DNA from: Pseudomonadota bacterium
Lineage (GTDB): Bacteria; Myxococcota_A; Polyangia; Fen-1088
Length of the DNA stretch: 8,460 nt
NCBI GenBank assembly: GCA_017881285.1
Contig: JADGRD010000119.1
Location: forward strand, 1-8,460
Direction: 5' to 3'
Of the stretch, positions 1 through 6,500 are shown one piece after another. The position numbers and the translations under genes were made by a program. Every line of letters starts with the position of its first letter. Positions within the stretch are counted from its first letter, which is position 1. The notes below the pieces were generated by a model. That model was not told where the DNA came from and searched no databases. It worked only from the letters and a program-made list of their open reading frames with translations.

Positions 1-314
1 GCCTTGGCCCATCGCGCGCGGGCCGAGGCCTCTTGGCAGGTGTCTGGCGCCCATCTCCCGGGGACCTCACAAGTAAACCTCTCTTCGGACACCAAGATAC
101 AGCGCGTGCTCGTCGCGTTGCAGGCCGGCTTGAGTGGATTGTCATTTTGGGCGCCATTTTGCCTTGGCCGAAACGCATCCGCAGTAACTCTCCGAGCACG
201 CCAACCACGAAGCCGATCGCTCGGGCGCCCGCGACTACCTCCAGCGTGTTGCCTGGAAAGGCGCCACGCCGATGTTGCAGCCAGCGGGGGCAAGCGGTGG
301 TACAACCACGGCCC
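1..314. other. Upstream region without a supported gene
   Basis: No reading frame here gives a convincing protein. Two + frames are open and run into the phosphatase gene, but their translations are Arg/Ser/Pro-rich with scattered Cys and no recognisable domain. A minus-strand frame starting at 316 is open to the window edge. Its stretch around 130-250 is mildly hydrophobic (TLEVVAGARAIGFVVGVLGE), but it becomes Arg-rich afterwards. Base composition at about 60-190 is visibly more AT-rich than in the coding regions, which suits an intergenic or regulatory stretch. Small elements seen are a direct repeat CATTTTG at 143-149 and 155-161 (12-bp period) and a short inverted repeat GTGGT-ACA-ACCAC at 297-309. 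I see no confident sigma-70 promoter. Confidence 0.5.
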
Positions 315-1361
315 ATGACCGGACCCAAGTTCCTCCACGGTGACGCCGCGACCCCCGCGCCGAACGGCGAACGCCCGCGCGTCGCCGCCTACGACCTGGG
401 CTCGAACTCGTTCCACCTGCTGGTCGCCGAGGCTGACGGCCAGGGCGGCCTGGTCGAGCTGGCGCGCGGGCACGAGATGGTCCGGCTCGGCGAGGAGTCC
501 CTGCGCGAAGGCTTCATCCCCTTCTCGACGTTCCAGCGCGGCCTCGACGGGCTCATCAAGCTGCGCAACCTCGCCGAGGGCTTCGCGCCCGAGAGCACGG
601 TTGCGGTGGCCACCAGCGCCATCCGCGAGGCGCGCAACGGCGCGGACTTCGTGCATACCGTGTCCCGCGAGGTCGGGCTCGACGTGGAAGTGCTCGATCC
701 GGTCAAGGAAGCCACGCTCATCTACTGGGGCGCCCGCCAGGCGCTCGACGTGGGCGACGGCAAGTTCGCCCTGCTCGACGTGGGGGGCGGCTCGATTAAG
801 GCGCTGGTCGGCAGCGCCGCCGATTGCCTGTTCGCGACCTCGTTGCGCATGGGCGTTCTGCGCCTGCGCGAAGACTGCAATTGCGAGAAGCTACCGGATC
901 GCGCGGAACGCCTGATGGCCGAAACCCGCGTGCGCGCGGTGGTCCAGCCAGCGATCCGGCAGATGCTCAAGGTCGGCTTCGACTTCGTCACCTTCACCTC
1001 CGGCACCGCGCTGGCCGTGGCGCGCATGGCCGAGGGTAGCGCCGACAAGCTCGCCGATGCGCGCGGGCGTTCGGGCGAAGGCATGGGACGCCACCTCGTG
1101 CTCAACCTCGACCACCTGCGCGCCCTCGAGGCGCGGCTGGTGACGGTGACCCCCGAGGAACGCGCCGCCTTGCCAGGAGTGGGCGCGCTGCGCGCCGACA
1201 CCATCATTCCCGGCACCATCCTGCTGCGGACGTTGCTCGAGCTGACCGGGCACGAGAATGCCTTGATCTGCGAAAGCGCGCTCAAGGAAGGCCTGGTCGT
1301 CGACTATTTCGTGCGGCGGCAGACCGGACTGGCCGAGGCATTGTTCGAGGAAGACGACTGA
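315..1361 (+). CDS. Ppx/GppA family phosphatase (short, single Ppx domain)
   Basis: This 348-residue protein belongs to the exopolyphosphatase / guanosine pentaphosphate phosphohydrolase family of the ASKHA ATPase fold, which hydrolyses polyphosphate or pppGpp in the cytoplasm. Family motifs appear in order: YDLGSNSFHLLVA (about 26-38, phosphate loop 1), VATSAIREARN (98-108), KEATLIYWG (131-139, with E132 matching the catalytic Glu121 of E. coli Ppx as I align it), LLDVGGGSIKALVG (153-166, phosphate loop 2), SGTALAVA, and RADTIIPGTILL near the C-terminus. At about 350 residues it has only the Ppx domain; the C-terminal HD-type region of E. coli Ppx/GppA (about 500 residues) is absent, as in many short bacterial homologues. 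Odd point: loop 2 reads GGGSIK where the family has GGGSTE, so the acidic residue is a Lys (K162). ATG 315 is chosen because conservation begins soon after it; the frame is open back to 33, but that extension looks non-coding. The ribosome binding site is weak. Substrate (polyP or pppGpp) cannot be decided. Confidence 0.9.
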   Translation: MTGPKFLHGDAATPAPNGERPRVAAYDLGSNSFHLLVAEADGQGGLVELARGHEMVRLGEESLREGFIPFSTFQRGLDGLIKLRNLAEGFAPESTVAVATSAIREARNGADFVHTVSREVGLDVEVLDPVKEATLIYWGARQALDVGDGKFALLDVGGGSIKALVGSAADCLFATSLRMGVLRLREDCNCEKLPDRAERLMAETRVRAVVQPAIRQMLKVGFDFVTFTSGTALAVARMAEGSADKLADARGRSGEGMGRHLVLNLDHLRALEARLVTVTPEERAALPGVGALRADTIIPGTILLRTLLELTGHENALICESALKEGLVVDYFVRRQTGLAEALFEEDD

Positions 1362-1451
1362 GCTCGCGCGGTTCCGATTTGTCTTCTGAGCTGCCCGACC
1401 CCGCATGCCGGCTACGGATCCGGCCACGGCCCCCGGGATTTCTGCCCGGGA

Positions 1452-1479
1452 TTGACCCGCAGGGAACACGTGGTAGCTT
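1452..1479 (+). promoter_or_regulatory. Candidate sigma-70-type promoter for the leader/aroF transcript
   Basis: TTGACC at 1452-1457 matches the -35 consensus at five of six positions, and TAGCTT at 1474-1479 is a weak -10 (T, A and final T match) at a 16-bp spacing. It sits just where a promoter for the attenuator is expected. The problem is distance: transcription would start near 1486, leaving only about eight untranslated bases before the leader ATG at 1494 and excluding the Shine-Dalgarno-like AGGGA at 1480-1484. Either the leader is read from a nearly leaderless mRNA or the true promoter lies further upstream. This is inference from consensus matching only. Confidence 0.35.
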
Positions 1480-1484
1480 AGGGA
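1480..1484 (+). promoter_or_regulatory. Shine-Dalgarno-like AGGGA before the leader peptide
   Basis: AGGGA lies nine bases before the ATG at 1494 and supports translation of the leader peptide, provided transcription begins upstream of it. It competes with the reading in which 1474-1479 is a -10 box, since both cannot serve the same transcript. Confidence 0.45.
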
Positions 1485-1493
1485 TCGAACCCC

Positions 1494-1568
1494 ATGCAGC
1501 GTCACCCCGCGTTCTACGGCACCTTTAGCTATTCCTGGTGGAAGCCAGGGCCGCGGGGACTTGCCTAA
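1494..1568 (+). CDS. Aromatic amino acid attenuator leader peptide (24 aa)
   Basis: ATG at 1494 opens a 24-codon frame ending at TAA 1566-1568. Residues 7-16 read FYGTFSYSWW: two Phe (TTC 1512, TTT 1524), two Tyr (TAC 1515, TAT 1530) and two adjacent Trp (TGG 1536, TGG 1539), so six of ten residues are aromatic. This is the signature of a leader peptide whose translation measures charged tRNA-Phe, tRNA-Tyr and tRNA-Trp. It ends 25 bases before an intrinsic terminator and 76 bases before the DAHP synthase start, and the products of that pathway are exactly these three amino acids. The peptide presumably has no function of its own. It is too short for usual gene calling. Leader-peptide control is well established for trp and phe operons, and a leader before a DAHP synthase gene has been described in Corynebacterium. 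I have not been able to check homologues of this particular leader. Confidence 0.85.
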   Translation: MQRHPAFYGTFSYSWWKPGPRGLA

Positions 1569-1622
1569 GCAACGCTTGCATCGAAGTCATCCCAGGCCCT
1601 GAGCGAACCTCAGGGCCTTTTT
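1505..1622 (+). promoter_or_regulatory. Ribosome-mediated transcription attenuator controlling DAHP synthase
   Basis: Three competing RNA pairings can be drawn. Protector (1:2): CCCCGCG 1505-1511 pairs perfectly with CGCGGGG 1552-1558, with an inner hairpin CCTGG 1534-1538 / CCAGG 1545-1549. Antiterminator (2:3): CAGGGCC 1546-1552 pairs with GGCCCTG 1595-1601, then GGG 1555-1557 with CCC 1591-1593, then GACTT 1558-1562 with AAGTC 1584-1588, giving 15 pairs interrupted by a 2x1 internal loop and a 2-base bulge; the leader stop codon lies in its loop. Terminator (3:4): 1594-1603 with 1609-1618. Each structure excludes the next. Inferred logic: with aromatics plentiful the ribosome reaches the stop codon and covers the antiterminator arm, so transcription ends; stalling at the Phe/Tyr codons leaves 1546-1562 free and lets transcription continue. 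Folding energies were not computed. Confidence 0.8.
1594..1622 (+). terminator. Intrinsic terminator of the aroF leader
   Basis: AGGCCCTGAG (1594-1603) and CTCAGGGCCT (1609-1618) form a perfect 10-bp stem with loop CGAAC, followed directly by a T run (1618-1622). It stands inside the leader of the DAHP synthase, 22 bases before its ATG, and well away from the 3' end of the phosphatase gene, so it is read here as the attenuator's terminator. Its 5' arm is also the 3' arm of the proposed antiterminator. Confidence 0.92.
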
Positions 1623-1632
1623 CGTTTCTGGA

Positions 1633-1638
1633 AGAGGA
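1633..1638 (+). promoter_or_regulatory. Ribosome binding site of DAHP synthase
   Basis: AGAGGA, six bases before ATG 1645, is a good Shine-Dalgarno and fixes the start codon. It lies just past the T run of the attenuator terminator, so it is only transcribed on read-through. Confidence 0.8.
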
Positions 1639-1644
1639 AATCCC

Positions 1645-2730
1645 ATGTTGCCGACCAAGAACCTTCGCATCGCCGAATTTGCTCCCCTGGTCACGCCCCG
1701 CCAACTCGAGGAGGAACTGCCCACCACCCCGGAGATACGCCAGATGGTCCAGGGGAGCCGGCAGGCCATCTCCGCCATGTTGCACGGCGAGGATCGCCGA
1801 CGCCTGGTGGTCGTGGTGGGACCGTGCTCGATCCACGATGCGGACGCCGCGCTTGCCTACGCCGAGCGCCTGAAGAAGGTCGCCGACCGGACCCAAAACC
1901 AGCTCCTCATCGTGATGCGGACCTACTTCGAGAAACCGCGCACCGTGGTCGGCTGGAAGGGTCTCATCAGCGATCCGCAACTCGATGGCTCGTGCGACAT
2001 TCCCACCGGCCTGGCGCTCGCGCGCAAGATCCTCCTGGCCATCAACACCCTCGGGCTACCCTGCGCGACGGAATTCCTCGACACGGTCGTCCCGCACTAT
2101 CTCGCCGATATGGTGACCTGGGCCGCGATTGGCGCGCGCACCACGGAAAGCCAGGTCCACCGCCAGATGGCCAGCGGCCTCTCCATGCCCGTCGGTTTCA
2201 AGAACAGCACCGACGGATCCCTGCAAAACGCCATCAACGCGGTGCTCTCGGCCGGTCATCCCCACGCTTTCCTGGGCATCAACGCTGACGGTGTATCGTC
2301 GGTGGTCAAGACCACGGGCAATCAGGACTGTCATATCGTCCTGCGCGGCGGCGCCTCGGGGGCCAACTATCACCACGAGGATGTCGTGGCCGCGGCGCGC
2401 GCCGTGGGCGAGGCGGGACTCGAACGCGGGGTGATGGTGGACTGCTCGCACGGCAATTCCGGCAAGGATCACACCCGGCAAGGGGCCGTCTTCGCCGAGG
2501 TGGTGAGAAGCTTCGCGACGGGGCAAAAGGCCATCCTTGGCGTCATGGTCGAAAGCAACCTCCACCCAGGCAGGCAGACTTGGATGCAGGGGGCGCCACT
2601 CGAATACGGGGTTTCGATCACCGACGGCTGCATCGGCTGGGAGGAAACCGAGCGTCTGCTGCTGGACGCCGCCGCCATGGTGTCCCGCGCCACGTGCGAG
2701 AGCGACGCCAGCCACGCCGCGGCCGGCTAG
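1645..2730 (+). CDS. aroF: 3-deoxy-7-phosphoheptulonate (DAHP) synthase, type I-alpha
   Basis: This 361-residue enzyme condenses phosphoenolpyruvate with erythrose 4-phosphate to DAHP, the first committed step of the shikimate pathway to Phe, Tyr and Trp, in the cytoplasm. Its length and sequence match the AroF/AroG/AroH family. Metal ligands are present at C61 (VVGPCSIHD), H269 (DCSHGNS), E303 (MVESN) and D327 (SITDGCIGW). PEP-site residues are R92, K97, R165 (GARTTESQVHR), K186 (VGFKNSTDG) and R234 (VLRGG). P150 and S180, which align with positions tied to feedback inhibition in E. coli AroG, are kept, so allosteric control is likely but the effector cannot be read. The second half is closest to the AroF pattern (MVDCSHGNSxKD) and the N-terminal part recalls AroH, so the isozyme letter is provisional. 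The good ribosome binding site at 1633-1638 supports the start. It is preceded by an aromatic leader peptide and terminator, giving transcriptional control as well. A short polar C-terminal tail follows the last helix. Confidence 0.97.
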   Translation: MLPTKNLRIAEFAPLVTPRQLEEELPTTPEIRQMVQGSRQAISAMLHGEDRRRLVVVVGPCSIHDADAALAYAERLKKVADRTQNQLLIVMRTYFEKPRTVVGWKGLISDPQLDGSCDIPTGLALARKILLAINTLGLPCATEFLDTVVPHYLADMVTWAAIGARTTESQVHRQMASGLSMPVGFKNSTDGSLQNAINAVLSAGHPHAFLGINADGVSSVVKTTGNQDCHIVLRGGASGANYHHEDVVAAARAVGEAGLERGVMVDCSHGNSGKDHTRQGAVFAEVVRSFATGQKAILGVMVESNLHPGRQTWMQGAPLEYGVSITDGCIGWEETERLLLDAAAMVSRATCESDASHAAAG

Positions 2731-2783
2731 GACAGCAAACCACCGCTGTTTCCTTTACGGGAAATCCCTCTTGGGGGTATTTT

Positions 2784-3281
2784 ATGCACTCGATGTGTAA
2801 GAAACCGTGCGCTCCCGCCCGCGAACGAGCACCCTCACGGCGGCGCCTCGGCTGCGTCCTCATCCTCGCGCTAGCCGCGCTGTGGACCAACGCCGCGTGC
2901 GAGGACAAAGCCATCGGGCGGCCCTGCGACATCACGGCTGACGCCGGCGCAGCTCAGGGCGCCTACAACAACAACGCGACCGACTGTCCGAGCCACCTGT
3001 GCATCAAGCCCGCCGTGCAGCCGGGTGTGTCGATCGATCTCGACACCAGTGCGTACTGCACCGTTCAGTGCTCCTCCGATACCGACTGCAACGGACAGAC
3101 GCGCGACCCGTCGAACCCGCTCGACAAGCGTTGCCGGAAGGGTTTCAGCTGCGCGCCCGTTTTCGACAAAGGCGCCCTGTGTTGCGTCAAGCTCTGCCTG
3201 TGCCGCGACTTCTTCGTGTCGTCCGTCGGCCCGGCAGTCCCCGATACCTGTAAGTCCGATTCGGGGGTGACCTGTTCCTGA
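2784..3281 (+). CDS. Cysteine-rich putative lipoprotein / secreted protein
   Basis: This 165-residue protein has no function I can assign. A basic n-region (SRRR, 18-21) leads into a hydrophobic core (LGCVLILALAALW, 22-34) and then TNAAC (35-39), so it is probably exported. C39 could be a lipidated cysteine, but Asn at -3 is a poor lipobox, so cleavage by signal peptidase I is also possible. From C39 on there are 15 cysteines in about 127 residues (C39, 48, 68, 73, 92, 96, 102, 117, 123, 133, 134, 138, 140, 156, 164), including CTVQCSSDTDC (92-102) and CCVKLCLC (133-140), which suggests a disulfide-bonded extracytoplasmic domain. Small 'CSSDxDC' exported proteins are common in myxobacteria, to my knowledge. 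ATG 2784 has a G-rich stretch (2773-2777) as a weak ribosome binding site; ATG 2793 is an alternative start. It begins 53 bases after aroF with no terminator between, so co-transcription is possible. Confidence 0.75.
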   Translation: MHSMCKKPCAPARERAPSRRRLGCVLILALAALWTNAACEDKAIGRPCDITADAGAAQGAYNNNATDCPSHLCIKPAVQPGVSIDLDTSAYCTVQCSSDTDCNGQTRDPSNPLDKRCRKGFSCAPVFDKGALCCVKLCLCRDFFVSSVGPAVPDTCKSDSGVTCS

Positions 3282-3511
3282 CAGGGCGCATTTCCTTCAT
3301 CTTCTTTTTGCCCAGGCGGTTCGCGCCACGCGAAATCCCCCTTCCCGCGCGTCCAAGGACGAGTATTCTAAGACTGTTTTTCTAAGTAGTCCGAGGATAG
3401 CCGGGTGACAGTTGCGTTCTTGGGTCCGCACTGCCCTCGGCAGATTCGCGAGCGGCCGAGCACGACGAATCCGAACCATTCACTTGGCTGAACCTGGGTC
3501 AGAGGACAACC
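3282..3511 (+). other. Spacer upstream of the giant TPR-like gene, with an AT-rich island
   Basis: No gene is seen in these 230 bases. The stretch 3361-3390 is unusually AT-rich for this DNA and carries a direct repeat TTCTAAG at 3366-3372 and 3380-3386 (14-bp period). GTGACA at 3405-3410 resembles a -35 box but has no acceptable -10 at the right distance. No hairpin with a T run is visible after the lipoprotein gene; the T-rich piece at 3302-3309 lacks a good stem. A promoter for the downstream gene probably lies here but I cannot place it. Confidence 0.45.
3501..3506 (+). promoter_or_regulatory. Ribosome binding site of the giant TPR-like gene
   Basis: AGAGGA, five bases before ATG 3512, is a good Shine-Dalgarno and supports 3512 as the start of the long open frame. 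Confidence 0.75.
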
Positions 3512-6500
3512 ATGAGTTCTGCGAACAACGAGGAACCTGCCCGCAACGCTAGTGCAAATGGCGAGACGCCCACGCAGCCGACGCCGGACGAGGAGAACAC
3601 CGCCGAGATCGAGCTGTTGGATGTGACGCCCACGCCGCTCGTCGTCCCGACCGGAGCCACGGATCCCCTGCCCCCGGCCCAGCCGCGCGCGGTGTCCACG
3701 GCGGCCAAACGTCCGCCGCCGCTGCCCCCGCGCGCCTCCCCGCCACCCCCACCGCCACGCACGACGCAGTCCCGTCCCGCCGTGCCACCACCTCCCCCTC
3801 GACCGGCGCCCGCGCCGGTAGACGTGGCCACCACGCCGCCGACCGCGCCGACCGTCACGGCGCCTATCTCCGAGAGTTCCACCACGTCACGTGCCACCGC
3901 CGGTGCGGCGGCTTCGCCCTCGGCGAGCCTCGCTCCCTCCCCCGACGTTTCTCCCCTGCCGACGCGGCCGTCTGCTGCCCGTCACGTCGCGCCCGGGCGT
4001 CCTTCTCCTTCCCCGGAAAAGCCTTTCCCGCCTCAGCCCGCGGCCCCACCCGTGGTGGCGCCCCTGCCCGGCACCTCATCCACCTCGCGCCTCACGTTGA
4101 GCGTGGCCGTCTCGGCTGCGCCGCCACCCGCAAGCGCCGCACTCTCGCTGGGCCTGCAGACCGTGCCGTTGCCCGCGGTGGCCGCATACGCGCCGCGCCC
4201 CGCCGAGATCGATCACTTCGCTCCCGACGCCGCCATCGCCGACGCCCGCAAGCGCGTGGAACAGGCGACCTCGGGCGACCGCACGGCCTTGGCGCGCGCC
4301 CGCACGGAGCTCGGCATCTTGCTCGAAGCCGGTGGGGGTGACGCGGCCGCGGCTCTCACCGAATACCGAGCCGCGCATGGCGTGGCCGCCAATCTGATCG
4401 CGCCCATCGCCGCCGCCCGGCGGCTCACGCCGCTGCGCCCGGCCGCGCCGGCGCTCGCGTTGCTCGAGGCCGAAGTGCACGCCACGACCGAGCCCGCGGC
4501 GCATGTCACCCGCCAGCTCGAGCTCGGCATGCTGCTCGCGGCGAGCGCGGCGCCCCCGGATCGCACGAGCCAGGCCTACCGCGAGGTGCTCGCGGCACGG
4601 CCCGGCCACCCCGGAGCCCTACGCGGGCTGGAAACCGCCCTTTCCCTGTCGCCGCGCACGGCGGAGAGCCCGCAGCAGATGGAGAGCCTGGCCGCGCACC
4701 TCGAAACCATGGCCGCGGTCTTGCGCAGCGACACCCGGCTTTCCGCCTGGATCGAGGTCGAACGCGGTCAGTTGCTCGAGAAGCTCGGTCGGCCCGCCGC
4801 CGCCCGCGCCGCCTTCGAGGCCGCCCTTGCGCTCGACGGACAGATCGGTCCGGTGCGTGACGCCTACGTCCGGCACCTCCTGTTGCAAGGGCAAATCGAA
4901 ACGCTGGTCAAGACCTGGGCCGCCGAGGCCGCGCTCGAAACCGATCCGCTGCGCGCGGCCAGGCTGCTGTACTTCGCCGGCCGTCTGGCCGCGGAGCGGC
5001 TCGACCAGAAACCGCAGGCCGTCGAGCTCTTCGAACGCGCCGCCAACAGCGAACATGCGGCCCCGTCGCTCCGGCGGGCGGCCCTGCGTGAACTGCTCGG
5101 TCTCCACGAGGCCATGGGCGGCCTCGATCGCGCCGCCGCCACCGGCAGCATGTTGCTCGCCGTCGCCCGCGACTCCGAGCGGGCGTACTGGCACCGCCGC
5201 CTGGTTACCATCTGCGAGGCGCTCGGGCGCTACTCCGACATGGCCGCGCACGCCAACCAGGTCCTCACCACCGAGCCCGACGACGCGGCCATGCGCGAGA
5301 AGCTCGACCGCGCCCTCGCCGCCCTCGGCCACCACGACGAGCGCGTGGCCATGCTCACGGACCAGGCCGCGCACGCCAGCACGCAGACCGCGCGCATCGA
5401 CCTCCTCCTGCGCGCCGCCCGCATCGCCGAGCACGACATGGGCCGGACGGACATCGCGCTCTTCTCGCTGCGCTCCGCCTGGGCCGTCGATCCCAGCAAC
5501 GCGGACGTCACGGACGCCATCGTCCGCTTGCTCACGCCGGGATCACCCCCCTCGCTGACCGATCCGGACGACCCCTCGCGCGTGCGCGCGCGCATCGACT
5601 TCTACGTCGAGGCCGCGACCGCCGCGTCCGATTCGGCGCGCAAGATCGCCCACCTCGAGAAGTTGGCCCTCATCTGGGAGGACGAGGTGCGCGCGCCCGA
5701 CCGCGCCTTGCTGGTGTTCAGCGAGATCCTGGCCGTCGAGCCCCGGCGGCGCAGCGCCATCTTGGGACTTGCCCGCTGCGCGGCGCGCGCCGGCAACGCG
5801 CGCGAGCTCCTGCGCGCCCTGGTGCTCGAGGCCGACCATGCCGGCGACGACCTCTTCCTCGAACACGCACTCCTGCTGCGCGCCGCCGACGTCGCCTCGA
5901 AGCAGCTCAACGAGCCCGACATCGCCCTCGACCTGGTCAAGCGCGTCCTCAACAAGACCGACGACGATCCGGCCGCCCTGCGCGCCGCCTTCCGCATCCA
6001 CGAGCGGGCGGGCCGACAAGCCGAGGCGTTGGCCCAGCTCCGCCTGCTCTTGGGACAAGGCAAGAAAGACACGGGGAACTATCCCGTGCAGGCCGAGATC
6101 GCGCGCTTCCTCGAGGAGCGCATGCACCGCACCGCCGACGCGCTCACCGCCTGGCGCGAGGCGCATCGCCTCGAGCCCGCCAACCCCACGCCGCGCGCCG
6201 AGATTCGCCGCATCCTGCTGGCCAACGGCGACTATCGCGCCGTCGCCGAGGAACTGGCCGCGCTCGGCAATGCCACCACCCAGCCCGCCGAGCGCGGCGA
6301 GCTGCTGCTCGAGGCCGCCGAGATCTACGACGACCGGCTCAACGACGCCGAGCGCGCGATTCCCCTCCTGGCCGACGCGCGTAACTGCCTGCCCGACGAG
6401 CCCACGATCGCCGAGCGACTCGACCGCGCCTACCTGCGAACGAACAAGAAGTCCGAGCGGCTGGCCCTCCTGCACGCCACGGAAACGCCCCATCCCCGCT

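Larger units (their letters stand above)
1362..1493 (+). other. Spacer between the phosphatase and the attenuator leader
   Basis: This holds no gene. It contains a 5-bp inverted repeat GCCGG/CCGGC (1407-1411 and 1420-1424) and a direct repeat CCCGGGATT (1432-1440 and 1445-1453) whose CCCGGG cores can also pair as a 6-bp hairpin. Neither is followed by a T run, so no convincing intrinsic terminator for the phosphatase gene is visible. The best promoter candidate in the window lies at its 3' end (1452-1479). Confidence 0.5.

Noticed and set aside
33..314. N-terminal extension of the phosphatase to an ATG at 33
   Set aside because: The added 94 residues are Pro/Arg/Ser-rich and unlike the family, and the phosphatase fold begins right after ATG 315. 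The region also has the composition of a spacer.
1..316. Minus-strand open frame diverging from the phosphatase, with a mildly hydrophobic stretch
   Set aside because: Only about 40 residues look protein-like; the rest is Arg-rich and Cys-containing with no recognisable family, and the frame runs off the window, so it cannot be supported.
4..318. A 104-codon + frame ending with TGA overlapping the phosphatase ATG (ATGA)
   Set aside because: The overlap is attractive, but the translation is Arg/Ser/Cys-rich with no domain and no plausible start signal. I take the overlap as chance.
2749..2764. Hairpin TTTCC/GGAAA between aroF and the cysteine-rich gene as a terminator
   Set aside because: The stem is only five pairs, AT-heavy and not followed by a T run, so it is not a credible terminator.
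2580..2783. Upstream extension of the cysteine-rich protein into the 3' end of aroF
   Set aside because: It would overlap aroF by 150 bases in another frame with an Arg-rich translation and would bury the signal sequence. ATG 2784 places the export signal near the N-terminus.
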